From VBDM01 sp035519135 (GTDB lineage: Bacteria > Pseudomonadota > Gammaproteobacteria > Burkholderiales > SG8-39), in contig DATIWX010000130.1 in assembly GCA_035519135.1 (NCBI GenBank), forward strand, positions 124,001 through 188,000: a DNA stretch of 64,000 nucleotides. The letters are read 5' to 3'. Shown piece by piece: positions 41,338 through 49,734 of the stretch; positions within the stretch are counted from its first letter, which is position 1, and every line of letters begins with the position of its first letter. Below the pieces are notes generated by a model. It ran no database searches. It was not told where the DNA came from and saw nothing but the letters and a program-made list of their open reading frames with translations. The position numbers were made by a program, and so were the translations under genes.

Positions 41338-42029
41338 GCGGCGTCCTCCTTGGGCTCAGCCTTGGGCTCAGTCTTGAGTTCGTGCGCCTTGCGCACGACC
41401 GGGCGGCGGTCCAGCCAGGCGCGATCGCGCCCCAGCGCGGCGACGATACGCTCCCAGCGGGTCGCGTTGGTCGCATCGATCTGGCTCGCGGCGCTCTCGA
41501 TGCGGCAGCCGCCGGGCTCCAGTCGCTCGTCCTCGACGATTTTCCAGCCAAGCTGGCTCAACTGGTCGCCGATTTCCTCCCGCACCACCTCGACGTCGGC
41601 GGGGTGCAGCACGAGCCTCGCGGGTGCGTTGAACAAGGGCAGCTGTTGCATGGCATCGCGCACGACCGGAACGATCAGCTCGCGGCGCACGGCAAGGGAC
41701 TCGCGCACTACCTGGCGGGCGATCTCGACGGCGAGCGATACGATGTCCTCGGCGATCTGCGTCTCCCAGTTCTGCACTTCGCGCGTGACGGCCGCGAGGA
41801 CGGCTTCGAGCTGCGCGGCCACGGCGGCGGCGCGCCCTCGGCCCTCGGCCAGTCCTTCGGCATGGGCCGACTTGTGCATTTCTTCGATCTCGCCGGCGGT
41901 GGGGAGCGTGAGCGGCTCCTGCGCTCCGGTTCGCGCACCCCGCGAGCGCGCGTCGTGGCCCGACAGCGCGGTGAGCTCCCAGCGCTGATAGGCGGTGAGC
42001 TTTTCCTTGGGGAGAATCGGGTCAGACAT
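41334..42029 (-). CDS. fliH: Flagellar assembly protein FliH
   Basis: A 231-residue protein. The N-terminus contains Trp (YQRWELTAL), as in FliH proteins that anchor to FlhA or the C ring. A helical stalk with small-residue repeats (HAEGLAEGRGRAAAVAAQLE) and the conserved C-terminal region LPLFNAPARLVLHPADVEVV follow. It regulates FliI. It overlaps fliG by 8 nt. Confidence 0.94.
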   Translation of the reverse strand: MSDPILPKEKLTAYQRWELTALSGHDARSRGARTGAQEPLTLPTAGEIEEMHKSAHAEGLAEGRGRAAAVAAQLEAVLAAVTREVQNWETQIAEDIVSLAVEIARQVVRESLAVRRELIVPVVRDAMQQLPLFNAPARLVLHPADVEVVREEIGDQLSQLGWKIVEDERLEPGGCRIESAASQIDATNATRWERIVAALGRDRAWLDRRPVVRKAHELKTEPKAEPKEDAA

Positions 42030-43017
42030 AGGCTTCCTCGCCCTTTCCGCTCAGCGCGATCTGGCCCTCGTCGGCGAGGCGTCGCACGATCTTGAGAATT
42101 TCCTTCTGCTGCAGCTCGACCTCGGACACTTTCACCGGTCCTTTCGCCTCGAGATCCTCCTTGAGCATTTCGCCGGCGCGCTGCGACATGTTCTTGAATA
42201 CCTTCTCGCGCAGCTGCTCGTTCGCACCTTTGAGCGCGATGATCAGCGACTCGGACTGGACTTCCCTGAGCAGCAGCTGGATGCCCTTGTCGTCGAGGTC
42301 GAGCAGGTTCTCGAAGACGAACATCTGGTCGAGGATCTTCTGCGCAAGCTCCGAGTCGTACTGCCGCACCGCTTCGACCACCGAAGTCTCGATCGACGCT
42401 CCCAGGAAGTTGAGAATCTCCGCCGCGGCGCGCACGCCGCCCATGGCGGTTTTCTTGAGGTTGTTGCTGCCGGACAGGAGTTTCGTGAGGACATCGTTCA
42501 GCTCGCGCAGCGCCGAGGGCTGGATCCCGTCCAGCGTGGCGATCCGCAGCACCGTGTCGTTGCGCAGCCGCTCGGGAAAGCACCCGAGCACTTCGGCGGC
42601 CTGGTCGCGGTCCAGGTGCACCAGGATCGTCGCGATGATTTGCGGGTGCTCGTTCTTGATGAGCTCCGCGACCGAAGGGGAGTCCATCCACTTGAGCCCT
42701 TCGATGCCGCTGGTGTCGCCGCCCTGGAGGATGCGGTCGATGATCGCGCCGGCCTTGTCGTCTCCCAGGGCCTTGGTGAGAACGTTGCGTACATATTCAT
42801 CCGACCCCACGCCGATGGTGGTGCGCTCCTCGGCCTCGGTGCGGAAATTGTCGAGGGTCTGCTCGATCTGCTCGCGCGACACGCTTTTCAGGCTCGCCAT
42901 CGCCTGGCCGAGCTTCTGCACTTCGCGCGGTCCGAGGTACTTGAGGACCTCCGCGGCGTATTCCTCGCCCATCGCCATGAGGAGCACGGCGCTGCGCGCG
43001 AGTCCTTCGTCACTCAT
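42022..43017 (-). CDS. fliG: Motor switch protein FliG
   Basis: A 331-residue protein of standard size, with the EHPQIIATILVHLDRDQAAEVL middle domain and the C-terminal torque helix region FVFENLLDLDDKGIQLLLRE, which carries the charged residues that meet MotA. It overlaps fliF by 8 nt. Confidence 0.98.
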   Translation of the reverse strand: MSDEGLARSAVLLMAMGEEYAAEVLKYLGPREVQKLGQAMASLKSVSREQIEQTLDNFRTEAEERTTIGVGSDEYVRNVLTKALGDDKAGAIIDRILQGGDTSGIEGLKWMDSPSVAELIKNEHPQIIATILVHLDRDQAAEVLGCFPERLRNDTVLRIATLDGIQPSALRELNDVLTKLLSGSNNLKKTAMGGVRAAAEILNFLGASIETSVVEAVRQYDSELAQKILDQMFVFENLLDLDDKGIQLLLREVQSESLIIALKGANEQLREKVFKNMSQRAGEMLKEDLEAKGPVKVSEVELQQKEILKIVRRLADEGQIALSGKGEEAYV

Positions 43018-44650
43018 TGCCGCCCATCCAGCTCTTCACGACGTTTGCGATCAGCCGCGGCTCCTGCTGCGCGACTTGGCGCGCCGCCTGCAGATTGGCT
43101 TCGTAGCTGCGCGGGCCCAGGCCGGGGGGCGAGGCCGGGTTGGGCAGCGCGGAGGGCAAGGGCGCCGGAGCGGGCGGAATCGTCGTCAGCGTCCGGAACA
43201 TCGGCTTCAGGACCGCGAAGAACAGATACAAGGCGACGATGCCGAACAGCAGGTAGCGTCCGACGGTCTTGGCGAGCTCGACGATCTCGGGATCTTTCCA
43301 GATAGGTGTCTCGACCGCTTCCGGCTGTTCCGGCTCGTTGAAAGGCCGGCTGACGACGTTGAGGGAATCGCCGCGCGTCTGGCTGTAGCCGATCGCCTCC
43401 CGTACCAGCGCGGTGATCTGGGATATCTCGTCCTCGGTGAGCGGCTTGTAGCTCACCTTGCGGTCGGCGCTGACCAGGCGGTGCTGGTTGACGACGACTG
43501 CGGCCGAGATGCGGCGGATCGTGCCGACCGGCTGTCGCACATGCTGGATGGTGCGATCGACCTCGTAGTTGACGGTGGAGTCCTTGCGGCTTTCGCGCGA
43601 TTGCGTCGCCGCCTGGGTCGCCGGCGCGGGCGCCGCTTTTCCTGCGGCCTGCGCGCCCGCCGGCGCGGTGACCGGCGCGGTCGCAGGAGCGGGCGGCTGA
43701 TTGGTGAGCGCGCCGGGCACGCCGGCAGCCTGGGTTCCGCCGACGTTCTGCGATTCGCTGCTCTGCTGGCTTCGAATCGTGGCGTTGGTGGGATTCTGAT
43801 TGGGCTTGTAGATCTCCTCGGCCCGCTCCACTTGCGCGAAGTCGACGTCCGCGCTCACCTGGGCGCGCACATTGGCCGGCCCGACGATGGGCGACAGGAT
43901 CGACTCGATTCGCCGGGCGTAACTCGCCTGGAGCTCCTGGACATACTTGAGTTGATTGGCATCCAGTCCCGCGCGCACGCTGTTCGCGTCCTGGGTGCTG
44001 CTGAGAAGCACCCCGTTCTGGTCGAGCACGGTGACGCGCGACACGGAAAGGTCGGGCACGCTGCTCGACACCAGGTGCACGATCGCCTCGGTCTGCGGGG
44101 GCTCGAGCGTCCGCCCCGCCCGCAGGTGAAGGACGACCGATGCGCTGGATTTCGGCTGCTCGCGCACGAACACGCTGGGCTTCACCATGGCCAGATGGAC
44201 CCGTGCGGCCTGCACGGCCGAGAGCGTCTGAATGGAACGCGCCAGCTCTCCCTCGAGGGCGCGCTGATAGTTCACCTGCTCCATGAATTGGCTGGTGCCG
44301 AGCTTGGCGTTTTCCATGAGCTCGAAGCCGACCAGGCTGCCTTTGGGCAGCCCTTGTCCGGCGAGGCGCAGGCGCGTGTCGTGCACCTGGCTGGCGGGGA
44401 CGAGGATGGCGCTCCCGCCCTCTGCGAACTGGTAGCTGACATTCATCTGCTGCAAGGCGGCGACCACGGCTCCTCCGTCGCGGTCGGACAGATTGGCGTA
44501 AAGCACCCGGTAATCGGGGGTGCGGGTCCACAGCCACATGCTGAAGACCGCGGCGGCGACAGCGGCGATTCCGAGCAGCAAGCCCAGGCGCTGGACCGTG
44601 AAAATCTGCGCCAGTCCGCCGGGGGGTGCCTGCACGTAGTCTGTAGCCAT
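43010..44650 (-). CDS. fliF: MS-ring protein FliF
   Basis: A 546-residue protein with two membrane segments (about residues 22-42 and 455-475), periplasmic ring-building motifs (YRVLYANLSDRDGGAVVAAL, RARVHLAMVKPSVFVREQPK near 140-165) and a C-terminal FliG-binding end. A Gln/Ala/Pro-rich linker lies around residues 300-350. FliF nucleates the basal body. It is first in a 13-gene run to fliR with gaps of at most 40 nt. Confidence 0.98.
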   Translation of the reverse strand: MATDYVQAPPGGLAQIFTVQRLGLLLGIAAVAAAVFSMWLWTRTPDYRVLYANLSDRDGGAVVAALQQMNVSYQFAEGGSAILVPASQVHDTRLRLAGQGLPKGSLVGFELMENAKLGTSQFMEQVNYQRALEGELARSIQTLSAVQAARVHLAMVKPSVFVREQPKSSASVVLHLRAGRTLEPPQTEAIVHLVSSSVPDLSVSRVTVLDQNGVLLSSTQDANSVRAGLDANQLKYVQELQASYARRIESILSPIVGPANVRAQVSADVDFAQVERAEEIYKPNQNPTNATIRSQQSSESQNVGGTQAAGVPGALTNQPPAPATAPVTAPAGAQAAGKAAPAPATQAATQSRESRKDSTVNYEVDRTIQHVRQPVGTIRRISAAVVVNQHRLVSADRKVSYKPLTEDEISQITALVREAIGYSQTRGDSLNVVSRPFNEPEQPEAVETPIWKDPEIVELAKTVGRYLLFGIVALYLFFAVLKPMFRTLTTIPPAPAPLPSALPNPASPPGLGPRSYEANLQAARQVAQQEPRLIANVVKSWMGGNE

Positions 44651-44851
44651 GGACGGTTCCTGCCGTTAACTCTTCAGAGGTCCGGGCGGTGGTGTCCGCG
44701 CGCGGGGCGTCTTTGAACCTCCGGGATTATGGGCACGGCACCCCGGGCGGATACCCCGGAAAAACGGGGCTTTCAGACCCCTTTTCGCCCCTCGGCCGGC
44801 GCGGAGCGGGGAGTAGTGTTGCGCTATCGCGTTTTTTGAGCGAGGAGACGC
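44651..44851. promoter_or_regulatory. Divergent fliF / fliE control region
   Basis: About 200 bp must hold the promoters of the fliF-to-fliR block and of fliE. The most striking element is an interrupted palindrome at 44761-44785: AAAACGGGG, 8 nt, then CCCCTTTT. It reads as a hairpin with a T run in both directions or as a protein-binding site. I could not find a convincing FlhDC box or a sigma-28 or sigma-54 element. The fliE ATG is preceded by CGAGGAGA. Confidence 0.4.
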
Positions 44852-45178
44852 ATGGAAAGCCGAGGCATAGAAGACCTGCTGGCGCAGTTGCGCGCGTCGG
44901 CGGCGCTCGCGGCAGGCACGCCCGTTCCGGCGCCCGCCAAGGAGACCAGCGGGGGCGCCGATTTTGCGGCGCTCCTGAAAGGGGCGCTCGACAAGGTCAA
45001 CGAGTCGCAGGAGCGCGCGCTGGGGCTGGCCCGGGACTTCGAGGCCGGCAAGGGGAACGTCCCCGTGCACGAAGTGATGCTGTCCCTGCAAAAAGCGAAT
45101 ATCGCGTTCCAGGGCATCGTCCAGGTCCGCAACCGGCTGGTCACCGCGTACCAGGACATCATGAACATGCAGATCTGA
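44852..45178 (+). CDS. fliE: Rod-MS ring junction protein FliE
   Basis: A 108-residue helical protein with the FliE pattern: a variable N-terminus, then DFAALLKGALDKVNESQERA, HEVMLSLQKANIAFQGIVQV and the end RNRLVTAYQDIMNMQI. It joins the MS ring to the rod. It is transcribed away from the fliF block, as in enterobacteria, and ends at a perfect palindrome. Confidence 0.97.
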   Translation: MESRGIEDLLAQLRASAALAAGTPVPAPAKETSGGADFAALLKGALDKVNESQERALGLARDFEAGKGNVPVHEVMLSLQKANIAFQGIVQVRNRLVTAYQDIMNMQI

Positions 45179-45186
45179 CGCCGGGT

Positions 45187-45204
45187 GCGCCGCGATCGCG
45201 GCGC
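45187..45204. terminator. Palindromic two-way terminator between fliE and ycgR
   Basis: GCGCCGCGATCGCGGCGC is a perfect 18-bp palindrome placed 8 nt after the fliE stop and 12 nt before the convergent ycgR stop. It can form a GC-rich hairpin from either strand; no long T tract follows, so termination strength is uncertain. Confidence 0.5.
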
Positions 45205-45216
45205 GGCTTGGCGCTT

Positions 45217-45972
45217 TCAGCCCCGCTCGAAGCGCGAGCTCCTCTGGCGCTCGAGCTTCATCGTGTACTTCTGCACCAGCGCGATGCCGGCCGCCGGGGG
45301 ATCGATGAACTTGCAGCCCGAGCGCACCGTGACCATGCCGTTCTTCAGCGTCACCTGCTGCATGTTGCGCACCTCGAGGGTGGTCGAGAAGGATCCGACT
45401 TCCGGAAAGTTGATGACGCAGCTCTCGTAGACCGCGCCCTGTTCCAGGCTGAGCGCATGGTGCTGATCCAGGATCGCGATCCCGCCGAGGCTGACGTCGA
45501 GCACGACCATCTCGGCGCTGTGTGCCTCGCCTTGCGAAGTGTAGGGAATAGTGCAGATCACCGGGTTCGACAGGGGGCAGGGTGCCCGGTAGAACTCTCG
45601 GCGCTGCAGGCGCAGCACCGCGTCGGGCATGGGCGAGGCGAGGGCCGGGCGTCCTTCGTGCTCGGTGGCGGTCGCGCCTGCCACCTGGAACTTGATCTTG
45701 ACCCCCTCCTGGTTGGTCACGAAGGTGATGCGGCCCCCGCCGATCAGCCTGCTGGCCTGGCTCCTCTGCGCAGGCAGATCGAAGACCAGCCGGTCGAGCT
45801 CGGGCGCCACGTCGAGGAACGCAGTCAGCGCGAAATCGTTGCCGTCGCCGAAATACGCGGTGACCATCGCCGCCTTTTCGACGGCGCGACGCAGGATATA
45901 TGCGATATCCGCGCTGGAGCGGATGAGATAGCGCTCTTCTTCCTCGGTGAATTGGGCTTCGGGCAGGGCCAT
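45217..45972 (-). CDS. ycgR: Flagellar brake protein YcgR (PilZ domain)
   Basis: A 251-residue protein with an N-terminal YcgR domain (about 15-125) and a C-terminal PilZ domain. The c-di-GMP site is visible as RREFYR and, later, DVSLGG. When c-di-GMP is bound, YcgR slows or biases the motor by binding stator or switch proteins. The ATG at 45972 is preferred over a TTG at 46032. It is the distal gene of the fliD-fliS-fliT operon, so FliA would supply the brake along with the filament cap. Confidence 0.92.
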   Translation of the reverse strand: MALPEAQFTEEEERYLIRSSADIAYILRRAVEKAAMVTAYFGDGNDFALTAFLDVAPELDRLVFDLPAQRSQASRLIGGGRITFVTNQEGVKIKFQVAGATATEHEGRPALASPMPDAVLRLQRREFYRAPCPLSNPVICTIPYTSQGEAHSAEMVVLDVSLGGIAILDQHHALSLEQGAVYESCVINFPEVGSFSTTLEVRNMQQVTLKNGMVTVRSGCKFIDPPAAGIALVQKYTMKLERQRSSRFERG

Positions 45973-46040
45973 GGGTTCGCTTTGTCCATCGAGCGGGTTT
46001 TCCCGCGGGGCGCGGTTTCGTCCCGGACGCAACGCTCATC

Positions 46041-46322
46041 TCAAGTCTTCGGAGCTGCCGGGCCGTGCTCGAGCCGGTAAACCCAGGCAAGGAGCTCTGC
46101 AACGGCGATGTATAACTGATGGGGAATGTGCTGGTCAAGGTCGACTTGCATCAGGAGCGCGACCAGATCCGGCGACTCGTGCACGAATACGCCGTGCTCG
46201 CGAGCCTTTTCGATGATCGCTTCCGCGATCAGGCCGCGGCCCTTGGCCACGACGCGCGGCGCGGGCGTGTCCGCGTTGTACGCGAGTGCGACGGCTGCGG
46301 GCCGGGCGTCACGAGTGGCCAT
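46041..46322 (-). CDS. FlhB C-terminal-like protein (FhlB/YlqH type)
   Basis: A 93-residue protein equivalent to the small cleaved C-terminal domain of FlhB (AAVALAYNADTPAPRVVAKG, VFVHESPDLVALLMQVDLDQ, IPHQLYIAVAELLAWVYRLE). The NPTH region is absent. Such stand-alone copies (FhlB, YlqH) can partly replace the FlhB C-terminal domain in some bacteria. It overlaps the upstream FliK-like gene by 14 nt, so the two are likely to work together. Confidence 0.88.
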   Translation of the reverse strand: MATRDARPAAVALAYNADTPAPRVVAKGRGLIAEAIIEKAREHGVFVHESPDLVALLMQVDLDQHIPHQLYIAVAELLAWVYRLEHGPAAPKT

Positions 46323-47364
46323 GGGCCTCCCGGACGATCCCGCTGACCGGCAGCCCGGCGTCGAGCAGGGCCTGGCGCAACTCGACGAGGCGCTGAGCGA
46401 ACAAGGCGTCGGTGGCGCGCGATTCCGCGTGGATGCGCACGCCGAGGCTCCCGCCGGAAAGCGTCATCACCGCGTGGATCGCGCCCAGCCGCGGCAGCTC
46501 CAGATCGACGCTCGTCTGCCAGGCACGGGCGCTATCGCCGGAGCCGGAGCCCTGTTGGTCGGTCTCCTCGATCTCCCAGCGCATCGCCTGCCCTTGCCAC
46601 ACCTGGCCGTTCCAAACGATGTGGTGGGCCTCGAGCGCGCGGATCTGCTGCTGAACGATGGGTGCTGCGCCGGGGTGCAGCGAGATCGGGCGCGGCTCGG
46701 CGTGCGCGGCGCCCGGGTCTGCGCTCGACGGCGCGGCCCCGGCCGGAGCCGATTCCGTCGCCGGGGAGGATTGCGAGTCCCTGGCGCTGTTCTGAGCGCC
46801 GGCTTTCGACAACTGTCCCTGCGGCTCGCGAAGAAGCTGTTGCGTATCGCGCGCGCCGCCGACCCACTCGGCCTGGTGGGATTCGTAGAAGAGCCCGCTC
46901 AACGCAATCAGTTCGCGCAGCGTCGCGGCGGCCACATCGGTGCGCACCGGGGCGTCGGGCAGCAGGGGCTGCGCGGCGCTGATCGATCCCGGGGTGCGTG
47001 TGCCGGAATCGCCGGGCATGCGCTGGGCGAGCTCCGAGACGAGGCGGCCTGCCGGGCTCACGCGGCTTTCGACCGACGGGGCAGGCACCCGAGGCGACGC
47101 TTCCTGGGAAGCCGTCGCAGGGGGGAGGGCGATGCGCACGCGGTCGCCGGGGCGCGTCTGCGCCGGGAGATCCATTTCGAACCGCTCCCCGGCGGCGAAC
47201 ACCCGAAAGCGGCCGTCGGCAAGGCGTGCTTCGACTTCGGCCTGCACCTGACGCACTCCGGGCACCGGCGCGACTTCGTTCGGCTTGTCGGAAGGCGACG
47301 CGAGCGGAATCCGGTAAGCCTCGGCCAGCAGCCGCAGGCGTCCGAGAAGCTCAGGCTGAATCAT
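46309..47364 (-). CDS. Second FliK-like hook-length control protein
   Basis: A 351-residue protein with a low-complexity Ala/Pro/Ser-rich middle and a C-terminal region resembling the FliK C-terminal domain (TSVDLELPRLGAIHAVMTLS, GGSLGVRIHAESRATDALF, LLDAGLPVSGI). The N-terminal part (about 40-85) has a beta-rich segment (VEARLADGRFRVFAAGERFE). The first FliK is encoded in the fliF block. Pairing with the FhlB-type gene suggests a second specificity-switch module; this is inference. Confidence 0.75.
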   Translation of the reverse strand: MIQPELLGRLRLLAEAYRIPLASPSDKPNEVAPVPGVRQVQAEVEARLADGRFRVFAAGERFEMDLPAQTRPGDRVRIALPPATASQEASPRVPAPSVESRVSPAGRLVSELAQRMPGDSGTRTPGSISAAQPLLPDAPVRTDVAAATLRELIALSGLFYESHQAEWVGGARDTQQLLREPQGQLSKAGAQNSARDSQSSPATESAPAGAAPSSADPGAAHAEPRPISLHPGAAPIVQQQIRALEAHHIVWNGQVWQGQAMRWEIEETDQQGSGSGDSARAWQTSVDLELPRLGAIHAVMTLSGGSLGVRIHAESRATDALFAQRLVELRQALLDAGLPVSGIVREAHGHS

Positions 47365-47405
47365 CTCCCCACCCGGTTCGGCGTACGCGGCAGGGCCGCG
47401 CGTTC

Positions 47406-47738
47406 CTAGGGCTGCGTGCCGTACGACCGCGACAGGCGCCGCTCGTTGCGAATGTGGCCGATCATCTGCGCGAGCTGGTTCATCCAGGGCTCGGCGAACC
47501 GCCTGATTTCGGCGTCGCCCGCGAGCACGCGCCGCACTATCTGCGCCTTCCGCTGGCGAAGGGGCTCGGGCAGGCGAGGCCCGTTCTCACCCAGCGCCAC
47601 CAGCCGGTCGACTTCGATCCTGCAGGCCTTCTCGAGGCTGGTGAGGCGCTCCCAGTCTCCGGACCTGGCCGCGGCAAGCATGGATTCCGTGATCTCGAGG
47701 ATCTTCTCGTACGCCGTGATGAGTTCCTGAGCATTCAT
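47406..47738 (-). CDS. fliT: Flagellar export chaperone FliT
   Basis: A 110-residue helical protein with LITAYEKILEITESMLAAAR and DWERLTSLEKACRIEVDRL, matching FliT in size and helix pattern. FliT is the chaperone for the cap protein FliD and, in enterobacteria, also inhibits FlhDC. The ATG at 47738 is 5 nt after the fliS stop. Confidence 0.85.
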   Translation of the reverse strand: MNAQELITAYEKILEITESMLAAARSGDWERLTSLEKACRIEVDRLVALGENGPRLPEPLRQRKAQIVRRVLAGDAEIRRFAEPWMNQLAQMIGHIRNERRLSRSYGTQP

Positions 47739-47743
47739 GGGTG

Positions 47744-48211
47744 TCAGACCTTGCCGTAACTGATGGAAGGACGGCCCTTCAGATGCGACGACGCGCCGTT
47801 GTCCGCCAGCGGGCGGACGCTCCCGATCTGCCGCCACGCGTCTTCGATGCCGGCGAGCAGCCCGTCGACCTCCTCGACTTTCGCCACGTTGTTCTCCAGG
47901 CCGGCGATCGTGAGTTGCCGGATCATGTAGTCGTATAGCGCGTGGAGCTTTTCCGCCAGGTCGCCGCCCTTCTCCGAATCGAGGCTCGCCTTGAGCCCGT
48001 CGTCGATGATGGCAAGTGCCTTCGAAATCGCCTCGCCGCGAGCCGCCACGTTCTTTTGCAGCATCGCCGCCCGCGCGCGCGCCAGCGCGGTGCGCGCCCC
48101 CTGGAACAGCATCGCGATGAGCTGATGCGGGCTTGCTCCCGCGATAGAGGCATCCAGGCTTGCGCTGCGGTACGCGCCGAGTTCGGCTTGGGTCGCCATG
48201 GCGGGTTTCAT
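47744..48211 (-). CDS. fliS: Flagellin export chaperone FliS
   Basis: A 155-residue FliS with the conserved YRSASLDASIAGASPHQLIA, MLFQGARTALARARAAM and KLHALYDYMIRQLTIAGLEN. It binds the flagellin C-terminus in the cytoplasm. The ATG at 48211 overlaps the fliD stop by 4 nt; MATQAE at 48199 is the alternative start. Confidence 0.95.
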   Translation of the reverse strand: MKPAMATQAELGAYRSASLDASIAGASPHQLIAMLFQGARTALARARAAMLQKNVAARGEAISKALAIIDDGLKASLDSEKGGDLAEKLHALYDYMIRQLTIAGLENNVAKVEEVDGLLAGIEDAWRQIGSVRPLADNGASSHLKGRPSISYGKV

Positions 48212-49653
48212 CCTCCGCTGCTGCTGTTGAGCTTGGATAGGTTGGCGAACTGCTGCTGCAGGAAGGTGCTGGTCTGGTTCATGCTGCTGATCATCGCGTC
48301 CAGCGCCGCGAACTGCGTCCGGTACCGCAGCTCGACCTGGTCGAGGTGGCTTTGAAAGGTTTCGCGGCGCGCGTTGAGGTCCGCGATCTGCCGGTTGAGA
48401 CCCGTGGTGCTTGCCTGGAACAGGCCGTCGACGCCGAGCATGTTGTCAGCAAGCTTCCTAACCGCCGTACCCGCGGCGGTGAGCGTTGCAAACGCCGCTC
48501 CGGGATCGGCGGCGAGCGCGGCATCGAGCTTGGCGCCGTCGAATTGCAGCGATCCGTCGCGCTGCACGGTGACGCCGAGCGAGGACAGCGTGTTGTTGGC
48601 GGTAGCCGAGCCGTAGCGCGCGCTCAGCAGCGAGCGCAGGCTTTCCTGAACGCCGATCACGGACCCGTCGCCCTGCAGCACCGCGCCTTTCGCCGTGGCC
48701 GTGGCGAACGCGCTGTTGAGATCGTTGTAGGCCTTGACGAAAGCATCGACCGCGGCCGCAGCCGCGCTGAAATCGCGGCCGACGGCAACGGTCACCGGCG
48801 TGACGGTGGTCTGGGCGAGCGTGAGGGTGACGCCCTGGATCGCGCCGGCGACGCTGTTCGTCGCGCTGGTGATGGGAACCCCGTCGACCGTGAGCGCTGC
48901 GTTCTGCGCGACCTGCGTCTGGACGAGCTGCTGGGTGGCGGCCGGATCGTAGCCCAGCAAGGAGCCGATCGCCGCGTCGCCGCTCACGGCGACTTTGAGG
49001 CTGTTGGCCGCGCCGGTGTCCGCGACGCTGAGCGCCAGCCGGAACGGCGTGCCGCTGCCATCGTTGACGATGCTGGCGCGGACGCCCGCGTTGGCCGCGT
49101 TGATCGCGTCACGGATGCCCTCGAGGGTATTGTTGGTGGCATCGATGGTGATGCTCACCGGCGTCCTGGCCGCGTTGGGTGTGAAAGACGCGCCGGTGTA
49201 GATGCCGTTGGCGAGGGTTCCGCCGCCGATGGTCCCGAAGGACAGGGTGACGGTCGTGCTTGCGCCAGTGCCGATCGCGGCTGTGGCGCTGGCCTGGCCC
49301 GCGGCGACCAGCTTCTGCGCCTGCGCGAGCTTGGAGACGCTGACCGAGTAGCTGCCCTGGGACGCCGAGCTCGAGGTGGCCGCCGAAACCGATGAGCTGT
49401 CGCTCGACGTAGCGGTGAACTTGGTGGCGCTGAGCGCCCCCAGCGTCTGGGCGGTCGACTGCAGCGAGGAGAACGCGCCCTGGATGGTGCCGTAGCTCGA
49501 CAGCTTGGCCTGAAACGACGCTTCCCGATTGTCGAGGAGCGTGAGCGGCTGGCTCTCGACCTCCATGAGCTTCGTGACAATCCCGTTGATATCGAGATTG
49601 GACCCGACGCCGGGTGACGAGATGGTACCGATGCTGGAAAGGGATGTAGCCAT
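48208..49653 (-). CDS. fliD: Filament cap protein FliD (HAP2)
   Basis: A 481-residue cap protein with SSPGVGSNLDINGIVTKLME and VESQPLTLLDNREASFQAKL at the N-terminus, Thr/Ala/Ser-rich middle domains and the C-terminal coiled coil LDQVELRYRTQFAALDAMIS and SSMNQTSTFLQQQFANLSK. It folds flagellin monomers at the filament tip. A FliA-type promoter lies about 30 nt upstream. Confidence 0.97.
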   Translation of the reverse strand: MATSLSSIGTISSPGVGSNLDINGIVTKLMEVESQPLTLLDNREASFQAKLSSYGTIQGAFSSLQSTAQTLGALSATKFTATSSDSSSVSAATSSSASQGSYSVSVSKLAQAQKLVAAGQASATAAIGTGASTTVTLSFGTIGGGTLANGIYTGASFTPNAARTPVSITIDATNNTLEGIRDAINAANAGVRASIVNDGSGTPFRLALSVADTGAANSLKVAVSGDAAIGSLLGYDPAATQQLVQTQVAQNAALTVDGVPITSATNSVAGAIQGVTLTLAQTTVTPVTVAVGRDFSAAAAAVDAFVKAYNDLNSAFATATAKGAVLQGDGSVIGVQESLRSLLSARYGSATANNTLSSLGVTVQRDGSLQFDGAKLDAALAADPGAAFATLTAAGTAVRKLADNMLGVDGLFQASTTGLNRQIADLNARRETFQSHLDQVELRYRTQFAALDAMISSMNQTSTFLQQQFANLSKLNSSSGG

Positions 49654-49682
49654 GAGCGCGTGATCTCCGGACCGCTACCTTA

Positions 49683-49710
49683 ATATCGGCAGCAATCGGT
49701 CAAATCTTTA
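49683..49710 (-). promoter_or_regulatory. sigma-28 (FliA) promoter for fliD-fliS-fliT-ycgR
   Basis: On the minus strand the site reads TAAAGATT, a 12-nt spacer, then GCCGATAT, one mismatch in each element. The -10 ends 29 nt before the fliD ATG. The -35 lies within the T-rich tail of the flaG terminator hairpin. Confidence 0.78.
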
Positions 49711-49715
49711 AACAG

Positions 49716-49731
49716 GCGCTCTTTCGAGCGC
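49716..49731 (-). terminator. Terminator after flaG
   Basis: On the minus strand GCGCTC, a GAAA tetraloop and GAGCGC form a 6-bp stem followed by CTGTTT. It lies 3 nt after the flaG stop, and its tail overlaps the fliD promoter. Confidence 0.55.
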
Positions 49732-49734
49732 GAT

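Noticed and set aside
39464..41551. A 695-codon minus-strand frame continuing upstream from fliJ through fliI
   Set aside because: Only its last 144 codons correspond to a protein (FliJ, starting at 39898). The rest is out of frame with fliI.
44651..44851. A possible FlhDC box in the fliE-fliF gap
   Set aside because: I compared the gap with the two half-site pairs found at flhB and flgB. The best partial matches (around 44720 and 44822) lack a second half-site at 10-12 nt.
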